A stretch of 64,000 nt of DNA from Rheinheimera sp. SA_1. Its GTDB lineage: Bacteria; Pseudomonadota; Gammaproteobacteria; Enterobacterales; Alteromonadaceae. The stretch is from NCBI RefSeq assembly GCF_001669775.1, contig NZ_LXWK01000016.1, positions 744,001 through 808,000 of the forward strand. Reading direction: 5' to 3'. Shown here piece after piece: positions 49,429-58,244 of this stretch. Numbering within the stretch: the first letter of the stretch is position 1; every line of letters starts with the position of its first letter. A program made the position numbers and the translations under genes. The notes beneath the pieces were generated by a model. It was not told the origin of the DNA. It saw only the letters and a list, made by a program, of their open reading frames with translations, and searched no databases.

Positions 49429-50925
49429 TTAGTTTTTCACTTCCAACAAATACTTCGCCACTGCCAGCCGGGTTTCAGCGTCGAGGTAATCTTGTTTTGG
49501 CATGTGCGGATAGTCTTCACGTTTTTTCACCGGATTGGCGATGTAATCAGCCAGTGCTTGCGGGTCGTCCATGTATAACGACTGGATCACTTGCACTGGT
49601 GGACCAATCAGCCGGCCAGTGTAGGCGTGACATCCGGTACAGATGCCAAGATAGGCATATTTACCTTTATCAGCTGCCGCCACTGAACGTGGTGCAGCTG
49701 GGGTGTCGAGCAAATAACTGACCACTGAATCGGTGTTACTAAAGCTACAGGCTGGCCAGCTGCTGACGCCGACAGTCACATATTGCTGGGCATTATTAAT
49801 ACAACTGTTGTTGGTATTACCGACCCGCACGATGTCCGGGTTGCCTTGTTTCAGCTCTGTCGATAGCAGCACTTTAGCTTCGGCAATGGTGTCATAGCCA
49901 TTGTTATACATCATATTATTTAAAATCATGATTTCATCAGGTGTTGGATCAGACCCCGGATCCAAGGTGGTATTCGGCGCATTTTGATGGTCGGTAATAA
50001 TAATACCGGCGGTTTTATTGTTGAGGATCAGGTTGTCTTCAACGATGACCTTATCCGCCGCCATAATCAGAATACCGGTACCGGCCGGGATGCCCGCCAC
50101 CATACTGCCCGACGCACCAAAGTTTTTGGTGTTGTTGTCGCTGATCCAGTTGTTGCGGATAATCACATCAACGGTGTCTTTGATTGGCAACCCTGGCGTC
50201 ACAAAGGCCAGAATGCCGCCAGTGTTGTGATGCACGAAGTTATTTTCGACCACAGCATGGCGGCTGTTTTCAATTTCAATACCGGCCACGCTGTCGAATA
50301 CTTCATTGTTGGCGACATGGATATAATCGCTCATGCCGACATAAATGGCGGCGTCTTCAATGCCCGACACCACGTTATGTTCGACGATGCCGTTTTCGCC
50401 CAGTTGCGGGAAAATGCCATACACGCCGGTGTCTTCGATGATGTTGTTGCGGATCTCAAAGTTGTTGCCGGCCTGGCCCATAATGCCGTTGCCTTTGTAT
50501 TTGGTGATCAGGAAGTTCTCGACCACGATATTGTTGCCCGAATACAAAATGGCATCGTTTAAGTGACCGTCGCCAAACAGTTTTGGCCTTTTACCTTCAA
50601 CAATCACCCCGCTTAACCGGATATTGTTTTTATCGATATACACGGTTTCAGTATAAGTACCGGGCCAAACCTCAATCACATCGCCCGGATTGGCCGCTTT
50701 CACCGCGTCCATAATCAGCTGACCGTCTTTCACCTGATGCACTTTGCCGGTAGGCGCGGCGTTAATCACCGACTTTTTCACATTGCCAGATGTTGTTGCA
50801 CCGCCGGCGTTGTAGCTGACTTCCGGTGCGTAAGTGGGTGCCACCGGTGCTTTGGCGCTTAAAAACTTACCGGCAAAAAATGCCACGGGCACCAGTAACG
50901 CCAGCGCAATCGTCGTTTTTTTCAT
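49429..50925 (-). CDS. Parallel beta-helix protein fused to a c-type cytochrome domain
   Basis: Exported or membrane-anchored protein of 498 aa with an N-terminal signal/anchor helix (about 1-24). Residues about 60-385 form a right-handed parallel beta-helix: repeated short strands with N-x-x-x-x-N turns, e.g. NNFEIRNNIIEDTG, VEHNVVSGIEDAAIYVG, VENNFVHHNTGGI. Residues about 420-498 are a class I cytochrome c with haem motif CTGCH (429-433) and distal ligand Met475 (YPHMPKQ). Beta-helix NosD/CASH-type domains bind or cut polysaccharides or help insert metals; which applies is unknown. Its start overlaps the stop of the dihaem enzyme gene upstream (ATGA). Confidence 0.85.
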   Translation of the reverse strand: MKKTTIALALLVPVAFFAGKFLSAKAPVAPTYAPEVSYNAGGATTSGNVKKSVINAAPTGKVHQVKDGQLIMDAVKAANPGDVIEVWPGTYTETVYIDKNNIRLSGVIVEGKRPKLFGDGHLNDAILYSGNNIVVENFLITKYKGNGIMGQAGNNFEIRNNIIEDTGVYGIFPQLGENGIVEHNVVSGIEDAAIYVGMSDYIHVANNEVFDSVAGIEIENSRHAVVENNFVHHNTGGILAFVTPGLPIKDTVDVIIRNNWISDNNTKNFGASGSMVAGIPAGTGILIMAADKVIVEDNLILNNKTAGIIITDHQNAPNTTLDPGSDPTPDEIMILNNMMYNNGYDTIAEAKVLLSTELKQGNPDIVRVGNTNNSCINNAQQYVTVGVSSWPACSFSNTDSVVSYLLDTPAAPRSVAAADKGKYAYLGICTGCHAYTGRLIGPPVQVIQSLYMDDPQALADYIANPVKKREDYPHMPKQDYLDAETRLAVAKYLLEVKN

Positions 50926-52151
50926 GGTTGGATCCTTTGATTATTAGATGGTGCTGAGGTTGTAGTCGTTGTGGAGCTAATATCCGAGTTCTGAACTGTG
51001 GCTGTCGGCGATTCAGCCACCTGAATTTCAGCTGGCAACGGCAAACCCGAAGGCAGCCTGGTTGGCACTGCCGGCAACAGGCTTTCGTCAGTTAAGGTGT
51101 GCAAAAACTTGCTGATTTGACCAATCTCTTCCGGGGTCAGTTTTGGCTCCCAGATATGCCAGTGCAACAACAGTTTTTGATCCGCCACTGCATGGCCGCG
51201 ACCTTTGGTATAAAACTCTGCGGCTTCATCCAAAGTGGCAAAACGGCCGGAGTGCATATATGGTGCGGTGCGGGCCACGTTACGCAAGCTCGGCACTTTA
51301 AAGGCGCCGCGTAATTTAGTCTTTTCACTGTTGTTGCCAGCGCCCTGATCAAAGGGCATACCGGCCGGCTCGGGCGTACCAATCACCGCTATTTGCTGAT
51401 TGGTAAACAGCGGCGGTGTGTGACATTCGGCGCAGCGCGCGACAAAAGAGCGAAATACGTTCAGCCCATTAATCTCTTCTGGATCAAGCGCTTCGTGATA
51501 ACCATGGGCGTATTGATCGTAACGGCTATTCAGCGAAATCAACGAGCTTTGAAAAGCCGATAGCGCAGTAGCCACCTGCGACAACTCCAACTGCTGCGCT
51601 TCTGGAAATGCTTGCCGAAATAACGCCGGATATGCGCTACTTGCCGTTAAATCAGTCAATAACTGCTCTGCGGTATTGGCCATTTCGTGCGGGGCAAATA
51701 ACGGGATCAAGGCTTGTTGCTCCAGTGAATCAGCGCGGGCATCCCAGAATAGTTTTTTTAGAAAACCGACATTCCATAAACTGGGCGCACTGCGCGTCCC
51801 GACGTCACCATGGGTGCCGGTACTGAGCGCTTTACCGTCCGTAAACCCTTGCCCCGGCTGATGGCAACTGGCGCAAGCCTGGCGATGATTACCCGACAGC
51901 AGCGGATCAAAAAACAAATATCGTCCCAAATCAATTTGCTGTGGACTAAAGCCATCACGTGTTTTGGGTAATGCGGTTTGGGTGCCGCCAACTCCCTTAT
52001 TATGCAGCGAATCATAAGCGTCATAACGAGTCACCAGCTGACAAGTATTGGCCGCGGTGCGCTCAAAACTGGGCGGACAGTTGGAATTCAGGGTGATCGG
52101 AGCTGCAGCCGCAGCGGATGTGGCCAGCGCCAACAGCAAAGTCAGCATCAT
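50922..52151 (-). CDS. MauG/CcpA-type dihaem c-type cytochrome peroxidase
   Basis: Exported protein of 409 aa with a signal peptide (about 1-17) and two covalent haem motifs, CASCH (93-97) and CAECH (240-244). Family segments DLGRYLFFDPLLSGN, CHQPGQGFTDG, LFWDARADSLEQQAL and KVPSLRNVARTAPYMHSGRF are all seen. Such enzymes reduce hydrogen peroxide or oxidise residues of a partner protein, as MauG does. A Thr/Ser/Pro-rich tail (about 365-409) is unusual. Starts and stops overlap both neighbours by ATGA, so three genes form one tightly coupled operon. Confidence 0.9.
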   Translation of the reverse strand: MMLTLLLALATSAAAAAPITLNSNCPPSFERTAANTCQLVTRYDAYDSLHNKGVGGTQTALPKTRDGFSPQQIDLGRYLFFDPLLSGNHRQACASCHQPGQGFTDGKALSTGTHGDVGTRSAPSLWNVGFLKKLFWDARADSLEQQALIPLFAPHEMANTAEQLLTDLTASSAYPALFRQAFPEAQQLELSQVATALSAFQSSLISLNSRYDQYAHGYHEALDPEEINGLNVFRSFVARCAECHTPPLFTNQQIAVIGTPEPAGMPFDQGAGNNSEKTKLRGAFKVPSLRNVARTAPYMHSGRFATLDEAAEFYTKGRGHAVADQKLLLHWHIWEPKLTPEEIGQISKFLHTLTDESLLPAVPTRLPSGLPLPAEIQVAESPTATVQNSDISSTTTTTSAPSNNQRIQP

Positions 52152-52774
52152 GGTAATCCCGCACCGATATAAGCAGCCACGGCGGCAATATCCGCATCCG
52201 TCAGCTGGCGGCTCATCAACGCCATTTGCCGGCCCGGTTTATCGGTTTTGTTACTTCCCCTTACTCCGCCCCGAAAATGCTGCAGCTGCAATTGTAAATA
52301 ACCAGCGTCCAACTGCTGCAACGCTGGTGCATTTAACGTTGGATTGCCTTCAGCTTTGGCGCCATGACAGGCACCACAAGAACCAATATATAACCGGCGG
52401 CCTTGGTCAAGTTGCGCTGCATCAAGCTTGTCGCCTGCTACAGTTTCAGCTGTCGCCGTTTGCTGGCTGTAAAAAATCGCCAGAGTTTCAATCTCAGCCG
52501 CCGTCAGCGTTTTGGCCATCGCGGCCATTTGTTGTCCGGTCAGATCATTGGCGGCTGCACCCCGTTCGCCCAACTGAAACTGCAAAAGTTGCTTTTTAAG
52601 GTACGAAGCCGACTGCCCGGCAAGTTGTGGAGCTTTACTCGCCTGGCGCACTCCATCAGCATGACAGGCGTTGCAGGTGTCAGCTGTCGCGGCAAACACT
52701 CGTTCAGCGTTAAATAATAAACACAATAAAAACAACAATCTGGCTGAGATCAGCAGAACTTTTGGTGTTGGCAT
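52148..52774 (-). CDS. Dihaem cytochrome c4-like protein
   Basis: Exported protein of 208 aa with a signal peptide (about 1-28) and two cytochrome c domains. Haem motifs are CNACH (34-38) and CGACH (133-137); likely Met ligands are in QQMAAMAKTL and RQMALMSRQL, the pattern of cytochrome c4. It should carry electrons in the periplasm, probably to or from the downstream dihaem enzyme. First gene of the operon, divergent from the TonB receptor gene. Confidence 0.88.
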   Translation of the reverse strand: MPTPKVLLISARLLFLLCLLFNAERVFAATADTCNACHADGVRQASKAPQLAGQSASYLKKQLLQFQLGERGAAANDLTGQQMAAMAKTLTAAEIETLAIFYSQQTATAETVAGDKLDAAQLDQGRRLYIGSCGACHGAKAEGNPTLNAPALQQLDAGYLQLQLQHFRGGVRGSNKTDKPGRQMALMSRQLTDADIAAVAAYIGAGLP

Positions 52775-52892
52775 CAGACTTCAGCAGACGCTGCTCGTGC
52801 TATTGGACATGGGCTGTAGCTTGCTTTTTTGAGACTCAAGGTTCAAACCGAAAAGTGTGCAAAATTGTCCAGTTGGCTTTCTTTAGCGCTTT

Positions 52893-52911
52893 GCATTGTT
52901 ACTATCAATGC
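52893..52911. promoter_or_regulatory. Inverted repeat between the cytochrome operon and the TonB receptor
   Basis: GCATTG-N7-CAATGC lies within the 270-bp divergent promoter region. It may be an operator for the response regulator encoded downstream, but nothing else shows this. Confidence 0.35.
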
Positions 52912-53044
52912 GACCAGGACCCTCTCTGACAGGTTGCGAAAAAGCAGGTTGCAAATGAGCAGAGCCAAATTCAGATCCAGGGCCAACAACGAATAATAAT
53001 TACAACAAACGGTAAAAAAACCGGTACTAAAAACGGAGAGAGCG

Positions 53045-55657
53045 ATGTCAACAACAGCTAAGTCCAGAAGCGCTGCGCCTACCAGGTCAAATCAACCCGC
53101 ATTTCATGCAACCGGCAATCTGCTGACATTCAAAGCGCAGCCATTAGCCCTTTGCATCACCTTGCTGCTGGCCGGTTACAGCACCCCATTGCTGGCGCAG
53201 GAAAGCGCCGCTGCCACCCAAACCAGCAGCACCAATAACAATAAAGATGCCGCCATCGAAACCATCACCGTCACCGCGCAAAAACGGGTGCAGAATGTGA
53301 TGGATGTGCCAGTGGCAATCGACAGCATTTCCGCCACCGATTTAAAAGAAACCAACTCGGTGCTGCTCGGCGATATTGCCGATTACACGCCAGGCTTTAA
53401 ATTCAGCAAAGACGCGGTGGTTCAGGCCAGTGCCACTATGCGCGGTATTTCCAGCAGCAATATCAGCACCGGCGGCGACCCGTCGGTGGCGATTTTTTTC
53501 GATGATTTTTACCTGCCACGCGCCGCGCAAAGTGTGATGTTCTCCGATATGCAGCGCATTGAAATTCTGAAAGGCCCACAGGGCACGCTATTTGGGAAAA
53601 ACGCCGCTGCCGGTGTGGTCAATATGATCCCAAATGCGCCGTCGCAAGAAGACGAAGCCTTTTTAAAAGCCACGGTCGGCAACTATGCGCTGCGCCGTTA
53701 TGAAGCGATGGCCAATACCGCGATGAGTGATGAATTTGCGCTGCGCTTGAATTTAATGAGCAATCAGCGTGATTCATTTTTAGACAACGTTTATCAGAAC
53801 TACCAGGGCGAAGAGCTTGGTAACACCGATCATCAGGCAGCACGCCTGGCCACTTTGTGGCAACCGAACTCCGCCACCAAAGTGCAATTTAGTTACGACT
53901 GGGACGATGTGAATCAGGGTTATGCACCGTCGATTGGCCTGAGTCCTTACGCTTACAGCACCAACCCGCTTGATCGCACCATTGAAAACGATGTGATTGA
54001 CGGTCATGAACGCCGTGATATGAGCGCGTTGTCGCTGAAAATAACCCACGATTTTAACGACGACTGGTCGGGCAAACTGATTAGCAGCAAACGGCAATGG
54101 GAAGTGTCAGGCCGTGATGATTCAGACGGCACTGCCGATAAAACCCGTTATTTGGACACCATCAACTTTGAAGACTCCGATATTTTCTACAACGAACTGC
54201 AAATTAACTATCAAAAAGATCGGCTGAGCTATGTCGGCGGCATCACCTACAGCACCGAAAATGTCTACCAGAAAACCAGCCTGAATATTATGGCCGACAC
54301 TGTCGCCAGGCTTACCACCGCCAATCTCAATGGCATGCTGATCGGCGCTTTGCAGGGTGCTGGCTTGCCAGATGAAATGATTGCGCAAATGGGTCTGCCG
54401 GCCGATCACCTGTGGAACCCACAAGACTGGGCCAGCATTTTAAGTGTGATGGCGATGGTTGATCCCAGCGTCGGTGAGTTATTGCAAATGTTAGGCGCAG
54501 CGCCTTTTAGCCCGGAGTTAGTGGGTGCAATCGCTGCCACCGGCGATTTAACCTATCAGGCAATCGGTGCCGGTCTTGGCATCAACGAGATTTTTGGCCC
54601 ATCCAATGCCGGAAAACTCTGGGCGGAAGATATCATCAACAGCGGCAAATTTACCTCTTATGGCATCTATTCCGACGTCGATTATCAACTCAATGACCAG
54701 TGGGGATTCACCGCAGGCTTACGTTACAGCCGCGATGACAAAGACTTCAGTTGGGAAATTAAAGAGCGTTCTTTTGGCGCGGCGATGCCTGGCCTGACCG
54801 ACTTTTTATTTCCGGTGATGCCACGCCTCGATGCCGGTCATAGCTGGAGCAAACTCACTGGCCGCGCGGTGACCCGTTATCATCTGAATGAAGACAGCAT
54901 GCTGTATCTGTCTTATTCAACCGGTTATAAATCAGGAGGTTACGATTCGTTAGACCCACGTTCAGCGCTCACCCCCTTTGCGCCGGAAGAAGTCGGCAAC
55001 TTAGAGCTGGGCTACAAAGCTGATTTATGGGGCAAAGTGCGGCTGCAACTGGTTGGCTTTCAGATGGATTTAACCAACCGCCAGCGCTCGGTGAATAGCA
55101 AAGAGCCGGGCTCTGGTGTGGCGGTGCCGGTGGTGATTAACGGCGATCAGGATATCAACGGCGTGGAAATGATCCTCGACTACCAGGCGACCGACACGCT
55201 GAAACTGGGTCTGGTGACCGAATATCGCAGTACCGAATCCAAGTGGCAGCAGTTCTACAACGCCGAAGGTAATTTAGTGACCGATGTCGAAAAATCGTCC
55301 ACCGCCGATTCTTATACCCTCAGTGCCGACTGGACTCCGGTGCAGCAATGGCTGGCCGGTGATATCAAACTGCATCTGGATTATGTATTTGAAGAAAATA
55401 CCCGTGCGGACGACCCGGATTTATTAGAAGTTGCCAAAACCATTCCGGCTTATTTTGCCGACAGCAAAAGCGTCAATGCCAGAGTGAGCTGGGCTAGTGC
55501 TGACCAAAAATGGGAGCTGGCGCTGTGGGGTAAAAACCTGACCGACAGTGAAACCACCGGCGGTATTGGTGGCTGGGCAGCGGATGTGTTAGGTACTCCT
55601 ATCACTTCGCTCAATCCACCGCGCACTTATGGCGCTGAAGTGCGGTATCAGTTCTGA
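53045..55657 (+). CDS. TonB-dependent receptor with large hydrophobic insert
   Basis: Outer-membrane receptor of 870 aa. The signal peptide has a long basic n-region (cleavage near residue 56, LLAQE). The TonB box is ETITVTAQKR, followed by a plug domain (about 80-210; IEILKGPQGTLFGKNAAAGVVNM). The barrel ends in YGAEVRYQF. Residues about 415-535 form an unusual, hydrophobic segment rich in Met, Ala, Gly and Leu, inserted between barrel strands. The ligand is unknown. The ATG follows GGAGAGA. Divergent from the cytochrome operon and upstream of the DUF3019/two-component genes. Confidence 0.88.
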   Translation: MSTTAKSRSAAPTRSNQPAFHATGNLLTFKAQPLALCITLLLAGYSTPLLAQESAAATQTSSTNNNKDAAIETITVTAQKRVQNVMDVPVAIDSISATDLKETNSVLLGDIADYTPGFKFSKDAVVQASATMRGISSSNISTGGDPSVAIFFDDFYLPRAAQSVMFSDMQRIEILKGPQGTLFGKNAAAGVVNMIPNAPSQEDEAFLKATVGNYALRRYEAMANTAMSDEFALRLNLMSNQRDSFLDNVYQNYQGEELGNTDHQAARLATLWQPNSATKVQFSYDWDDVNQGYAPSIGLSPYAYSTNPLDRTIENDVIDGHERRDMSALSLKITHDFNDDWSGKLISSKRQWEVSGRDDSDGTADKTRYLDTINFEDSDIFYNELQINYQKDRLSYVGGITYSTENVYQKTSLNIMADTVARLTTANLNGMLIGALQGAGLPDEMIAQMGLPADHLWNPQDWASILSVMAMVDPSVGELLQMLGAAPFSPELVGAIAATGDLTYQAIGAGLGINEIFGPSNAGKLWAEDIINSGKFTSYGIYSDVDYQLNDQWGFTAGLRYSRDDKDFSWEIKERSFGAAMPGLTDFLFPVMPRLDAGHSWSKLTGRAVTRYHLNEDSMLYLSYSTGYKSGGYDSLDPRSALTPFAPEEVGNLELGYKADLWGKVRLQLVGFQMDLTNRQRSVNSKEPGSGVAVPVVINGDQDINGVEMILDYQATDTLKLGLVTEYRSTESKWQQFYNAEGNLVTDVEKSSTADSYTLSADWTPVQQWLAGDIKLHLDYVFEENTRADDPDLLEVAKTIPAYFADSKSVNARVSWASADQKWELALWGKNLTDSETTGGIGGWAADVLGTPITSLNPPRTYGAEVRYQF

Positions 55658-55763
55658 CCAAATGGGGTGCTTTGCCGCGCTTTACCTCTGGCAAGGAACA
55701 CGGCAGTATCTGTTACAGGCAAAGCCCGGTGTGATACCGGGTCACTGAACACAGGAGCAAACC

Positions 55764-56153
55764 ATGATTGGCAGGTTGTTGATGGTACTTTCGGCTGGCC
55801 TGTGGTTGGCGCTTGGTTGTATCAGCCAGCCGCTTGCAGCCGCAGAGTTTAAATTGCAGCCCAGATTGTGCCTGCACTATCCACAACAACAGTGTGAACT
55901 CAAGGTCAAGGTAAGTTGGCAACAACAGGAGCCAGCTTGTCTATACCAAAAAGCCGCGCAACAGCCACTGCTTTGTGGTGATGGCAAAGAGCAGCTACTC
56001 ACTCTCAATTTAACCGCTCACACTCAATTTGAACTACGTTCACAACCTGATGGCGTTGTGCTGGATTCGCGTTTGATCCGAGTGCTGCAGGTCGATTTAA
56101 ATGCCGGCGATCAGCTGTTAAAACGCAGCCGCGCCAGCTGGGGCAACCCATAA
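55764..56153 (+). CDS. DUF3019 secreted protein
   Basis: Small exported protein of 129 aa. A signal peptide (about 1-27) precedes a beta-rich DUF3019 domain with four Cys (RLCLHY, QQCELKV, PACLY, LLCGDG), probably two disulfides. Function is unknown; in marine gammaproteobacteria these genes commonly precede a response regulator. ATG after AGGAG. Its stop overlaps the regulator start by one base (TAATG), so it is translated in one unit with the two-component genes and may be a periplasmic partner of the kinase. Confidence 0.82.
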   Translation: MIGRLLMVLSAGLWLALGCISQPLAAAEFKLQPRLCLHYPQQQCELKVKVSWQQQEPACLYQKAAQQPLLCGDGKEQLLTLNLTAHTQFELRSQPDGVVLDSRLIRVLQVDLNAGDQLLKRSRASWGNP

Positions 56154-56896
56154 TGCACCAGTTATTGTTGATTGAAGACGATTTAGAACTGGCAAAGTTA
56201 GTCGCCGATTTCCTGCAAAGCGAAGGTTATCAGGTGACCAGCTGTGGTAATGCGCAAAAAGCCAAAAAGCTGTTATTGGCGCAACGTTTTGATTTAATTG
56301 TTTGTGATGTGATGTTGCCGGGTAGCAGTGGTTTTGACTTAGTGCGGCAGATCCGCCAGCAATTTAAAGGGCCGATTTTATTTATGACGGCGCAAACCTC
56401 GGTCGGTGCCCAGCTGCAGGGATTGGAATTGGGAGCACAGGATTATCTGTTAAAACCTTTGGATCCACGCATTTTGCTGGCAAAAATCAGAATATTTCTA
56501 AGCGCCACGGATCCAATTGCAGCCAACACTGTGCTGGAAAACCACAATCTGACGGTCGATCGGATCAGCGGCTTGGTCAGTATGGCTGGTCAGAATATTT
56601 GCCTGACCAACGCCGAACATCAGTTACTGCTGGCACTGCTGGATAATTACGGCATGGCGATTAGCCGCGAGCGGCTGTTTCGCGAACAACTGGGCCGCGA
56701 ATATGACGGCGAAGACCGCACCATGGACGGCCGCGCTTCAAGATTGCGCCGTAAATTACAAGCCATTGATCCGCATTGGAATATCCGGGTGATGTGGGGC
56801 CAGGGTTATAGCATCAGTTATGCCGATGTCCCACCCGCTGAGACGGTGAGGGAAACTGAGACAGAAAAGCCTGACCCAGCGGAGCCAAGCCAATGA
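56153..56896 (+). CDS. OmpR/PhoB-family response regulator
   Basis: Protein of 247 aa. The receiver domain has acidic residues Glu9 and Asp10, the phosphoacceptor Asp52 (IVCDVMLPG) and the conserved Lys in YLLKPLDP. A winged-helix DNA-binding domain (about 135-228) shows LTNAEHQLLLALLDNYG and RTMDGRASRLRRKL. The C-terminal 20 residues are a Glu/Pro-rich tail. It overlaps the kinase gene by ATGA. Likely controls the divergent cytochrome operon and receptor gene; this is inference. Confidence 0.92.
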   Translation: MHQLLLIEDDLELAKLVADFLQSEGYQVTSCGNAQKAKKLLLAQRFDLIVCDVMLPGSSGFDLVRQIRQQFKGPILFMTAQTSVGAQLQGLELGAQDYLLKPLDPRILLAKIRIFLSATDPIAANTVLENHNLTVDRISGLVSMAGQNICLTNAEHQLLLALLDNYGMAISRERLFREQLGREYDGEDRTMDGRASRLRRKLQAIDPHWNIRVMWGQGYSISYADVPPAETVRETETEKPDPAEPSQ

Positions 56897-58215
56897 GATC
56901 AACGCTGCTGCGGTTTTATCTGGGCATCGTGCTGGTGGTGTTGCTGCTATTTTTCAGTCTGAATCAGCTCTATAGCTGGGTCTATCAGCGTGACGATATC
57001 GCCGATGCCGCACAAAGTATGCTGCTGCACGTCAATGAATATACATCGCAGCACCGGCTTAGTTGTCGCATTTCTGATACCGACGATTGCCTGGATGCGT
57101 TATTTGTCACTTACCCATCCGGCATGTGGCAGCCGCAACCGGGTTTTTATTACGCCATTGAAGTGATGCGTGACGCCAGCGGCCATGCCTCGATGTGCAG
57201 CGAAGTAGCCGGCGGCGAGCTACTGTGTTTAAGTCAGCTCAACCTACCCGACGGCACCGATTTTAGTATTGATCTTGCCCATGTGTTTATTCTGCTGTTG
57301 CTGCTCTGTATGTTTTGGCTGAGCCGCAATGTGTTTCGCGATGTTGAAACGCTACGGCAAAGTGCATTGCAGGAAATTAAACTCGGCCATTTACCGGCAT
57401 TTCGCCTCAGCGCCAAATCTTATCTGCAACCGCTCGCCCGCTCATTAAGCCGGATGAATCAACGTATTACCGACTTAAATTCATTGCAGCGGGAAATGGC
57501 GGATACGGTTTGCCACGACATCAAAACGCCATTGGCACGGCTGCGTTTTATTATGCTGAGCATCGAAGCGCAGATCAGCCCGGCGCATTACGCCCAGGTG
57601 CACCGCAATCTGCTGGAAATTGAAGAGAATGTGTATGACTACCTGCGACTGGCACAACAGGATTTTCGCGCAGATTTACAGCTCAGTCAGCTCGATTTAC
57701 CGCAACTGGTGCAGGAACTGATTGATAAATTCGCCGCCAATTCCGAGCATCAGTTGGCCTTATTGCCAGGCCCAATGTTGATGATCCAGGCCGACCAAAA
57801 ACTATTACAACGGGCGCTTTCGAATTTACTTAGTAATGCGCTGCGCTATTGTCGCGATAAAGTATGGATTGAACTCAGTATTCAAGGCACTGATATTTTG
57901 ATAGATATTTGTGATGATGGCAGTGGCTGGCAACAGCCACCGGTAAAAGAAAGCAGCGCAGCTTATCCAGCAAATCTAATAAATCCGATAAGTCCGGCCG
58001 CAAGTTCAACCAATAGTGAGCACACCGATGGCGTCTCGCACCATGGCATTGGACTTGCGATTGTTTCCAGAGTAGCGCATCAACACGGCGGTGAGTTTAT
58101 TCGCCTCGATCGGCCAGAAGGCGGCGCTATCGCGAGGTTACGGCTGCCGGTGGGATCGGACTCGGTATCAGAAACAGCGACTAATATAAATACTGCGGCA
58201 GACCAAAGCTGGTAA
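56893..58215 (+). CDS. Sensor histidine kinase with four-cysteine periplasmic domain
   Basis: Inner-membrane kinase of 440 aa. Two membrane helices (about 7-27 and 130-146) enclose a periplasmic domain with Cys58, Cys66, Cys102 and Cys112. A HAMP-like linker leads to the phosphoacceptor His208 (CHDIKTPLARL). The ATPase domain shows NLLSNALRYC, CDDGSGW and HGIGLAIVSRVAHQHGG, all of which are needed for activity. A Ser/Pro/Asn-rich insert lies between the G1 and G2 boxes. The periplasmic Cys could sense redox state or metal. Confidence 0.92.
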   Translation: MRSTLLRFYLGIVLVVLLLFFSLNQLYSWVYQRDDIADAAQSMLLHVNEYTSQHRLSCRISDTDDCLDALFVTYPSGMWQPQPGFYYAIEVMRDASGHASMCSEVAGGELLCLSQLNLPDGTDFSIDLAHVFILLLLLCMFWLSRNVFRDVETLRQSALQEIKLGHLPAFRLSAKSYLQPLARSLSRMNQRITDLNSLQREMADTVCHDIKTPLARLRFIMLSIEAQISPAHYAQVHRNLLEIEENVYDYLRLAQQDFRADLQLSQLDLPQLVQELIDKFAANSEHQLALLPGPMLMIQADQKLLQRALSNLLSNALRYCRDKVWIELSIQGTDILIDICDDGSGWQQPPVKESSAAYPANLINPISPAASSTNSEHTDGVSHHGIGLAIVSRVAHQHGGEFIRLDRPEGGAIARLRLPVGSDSVSETATNINTAADQSW

Positions 58216-58244
58216 GCAGTTAAAACTAAAGATAGATCCTCTAG

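Noticed and set aside
49984-50562. Long plus-strand reading frame of 192 codons opposite the beta-helix gene
   Set aside because: It lies wholly within a well-supported gene on the other strand, follows its repeat periodicity and has no family resemblance or ribosome-binding site.
49429-52774. Methanobactin-type copper system (MbnH/MbnP)
   Set aside because: The dihaem enzyme and a TonB receptor are present, but there is no recognisable MbnP-type partner or methanobactin precursor gene.
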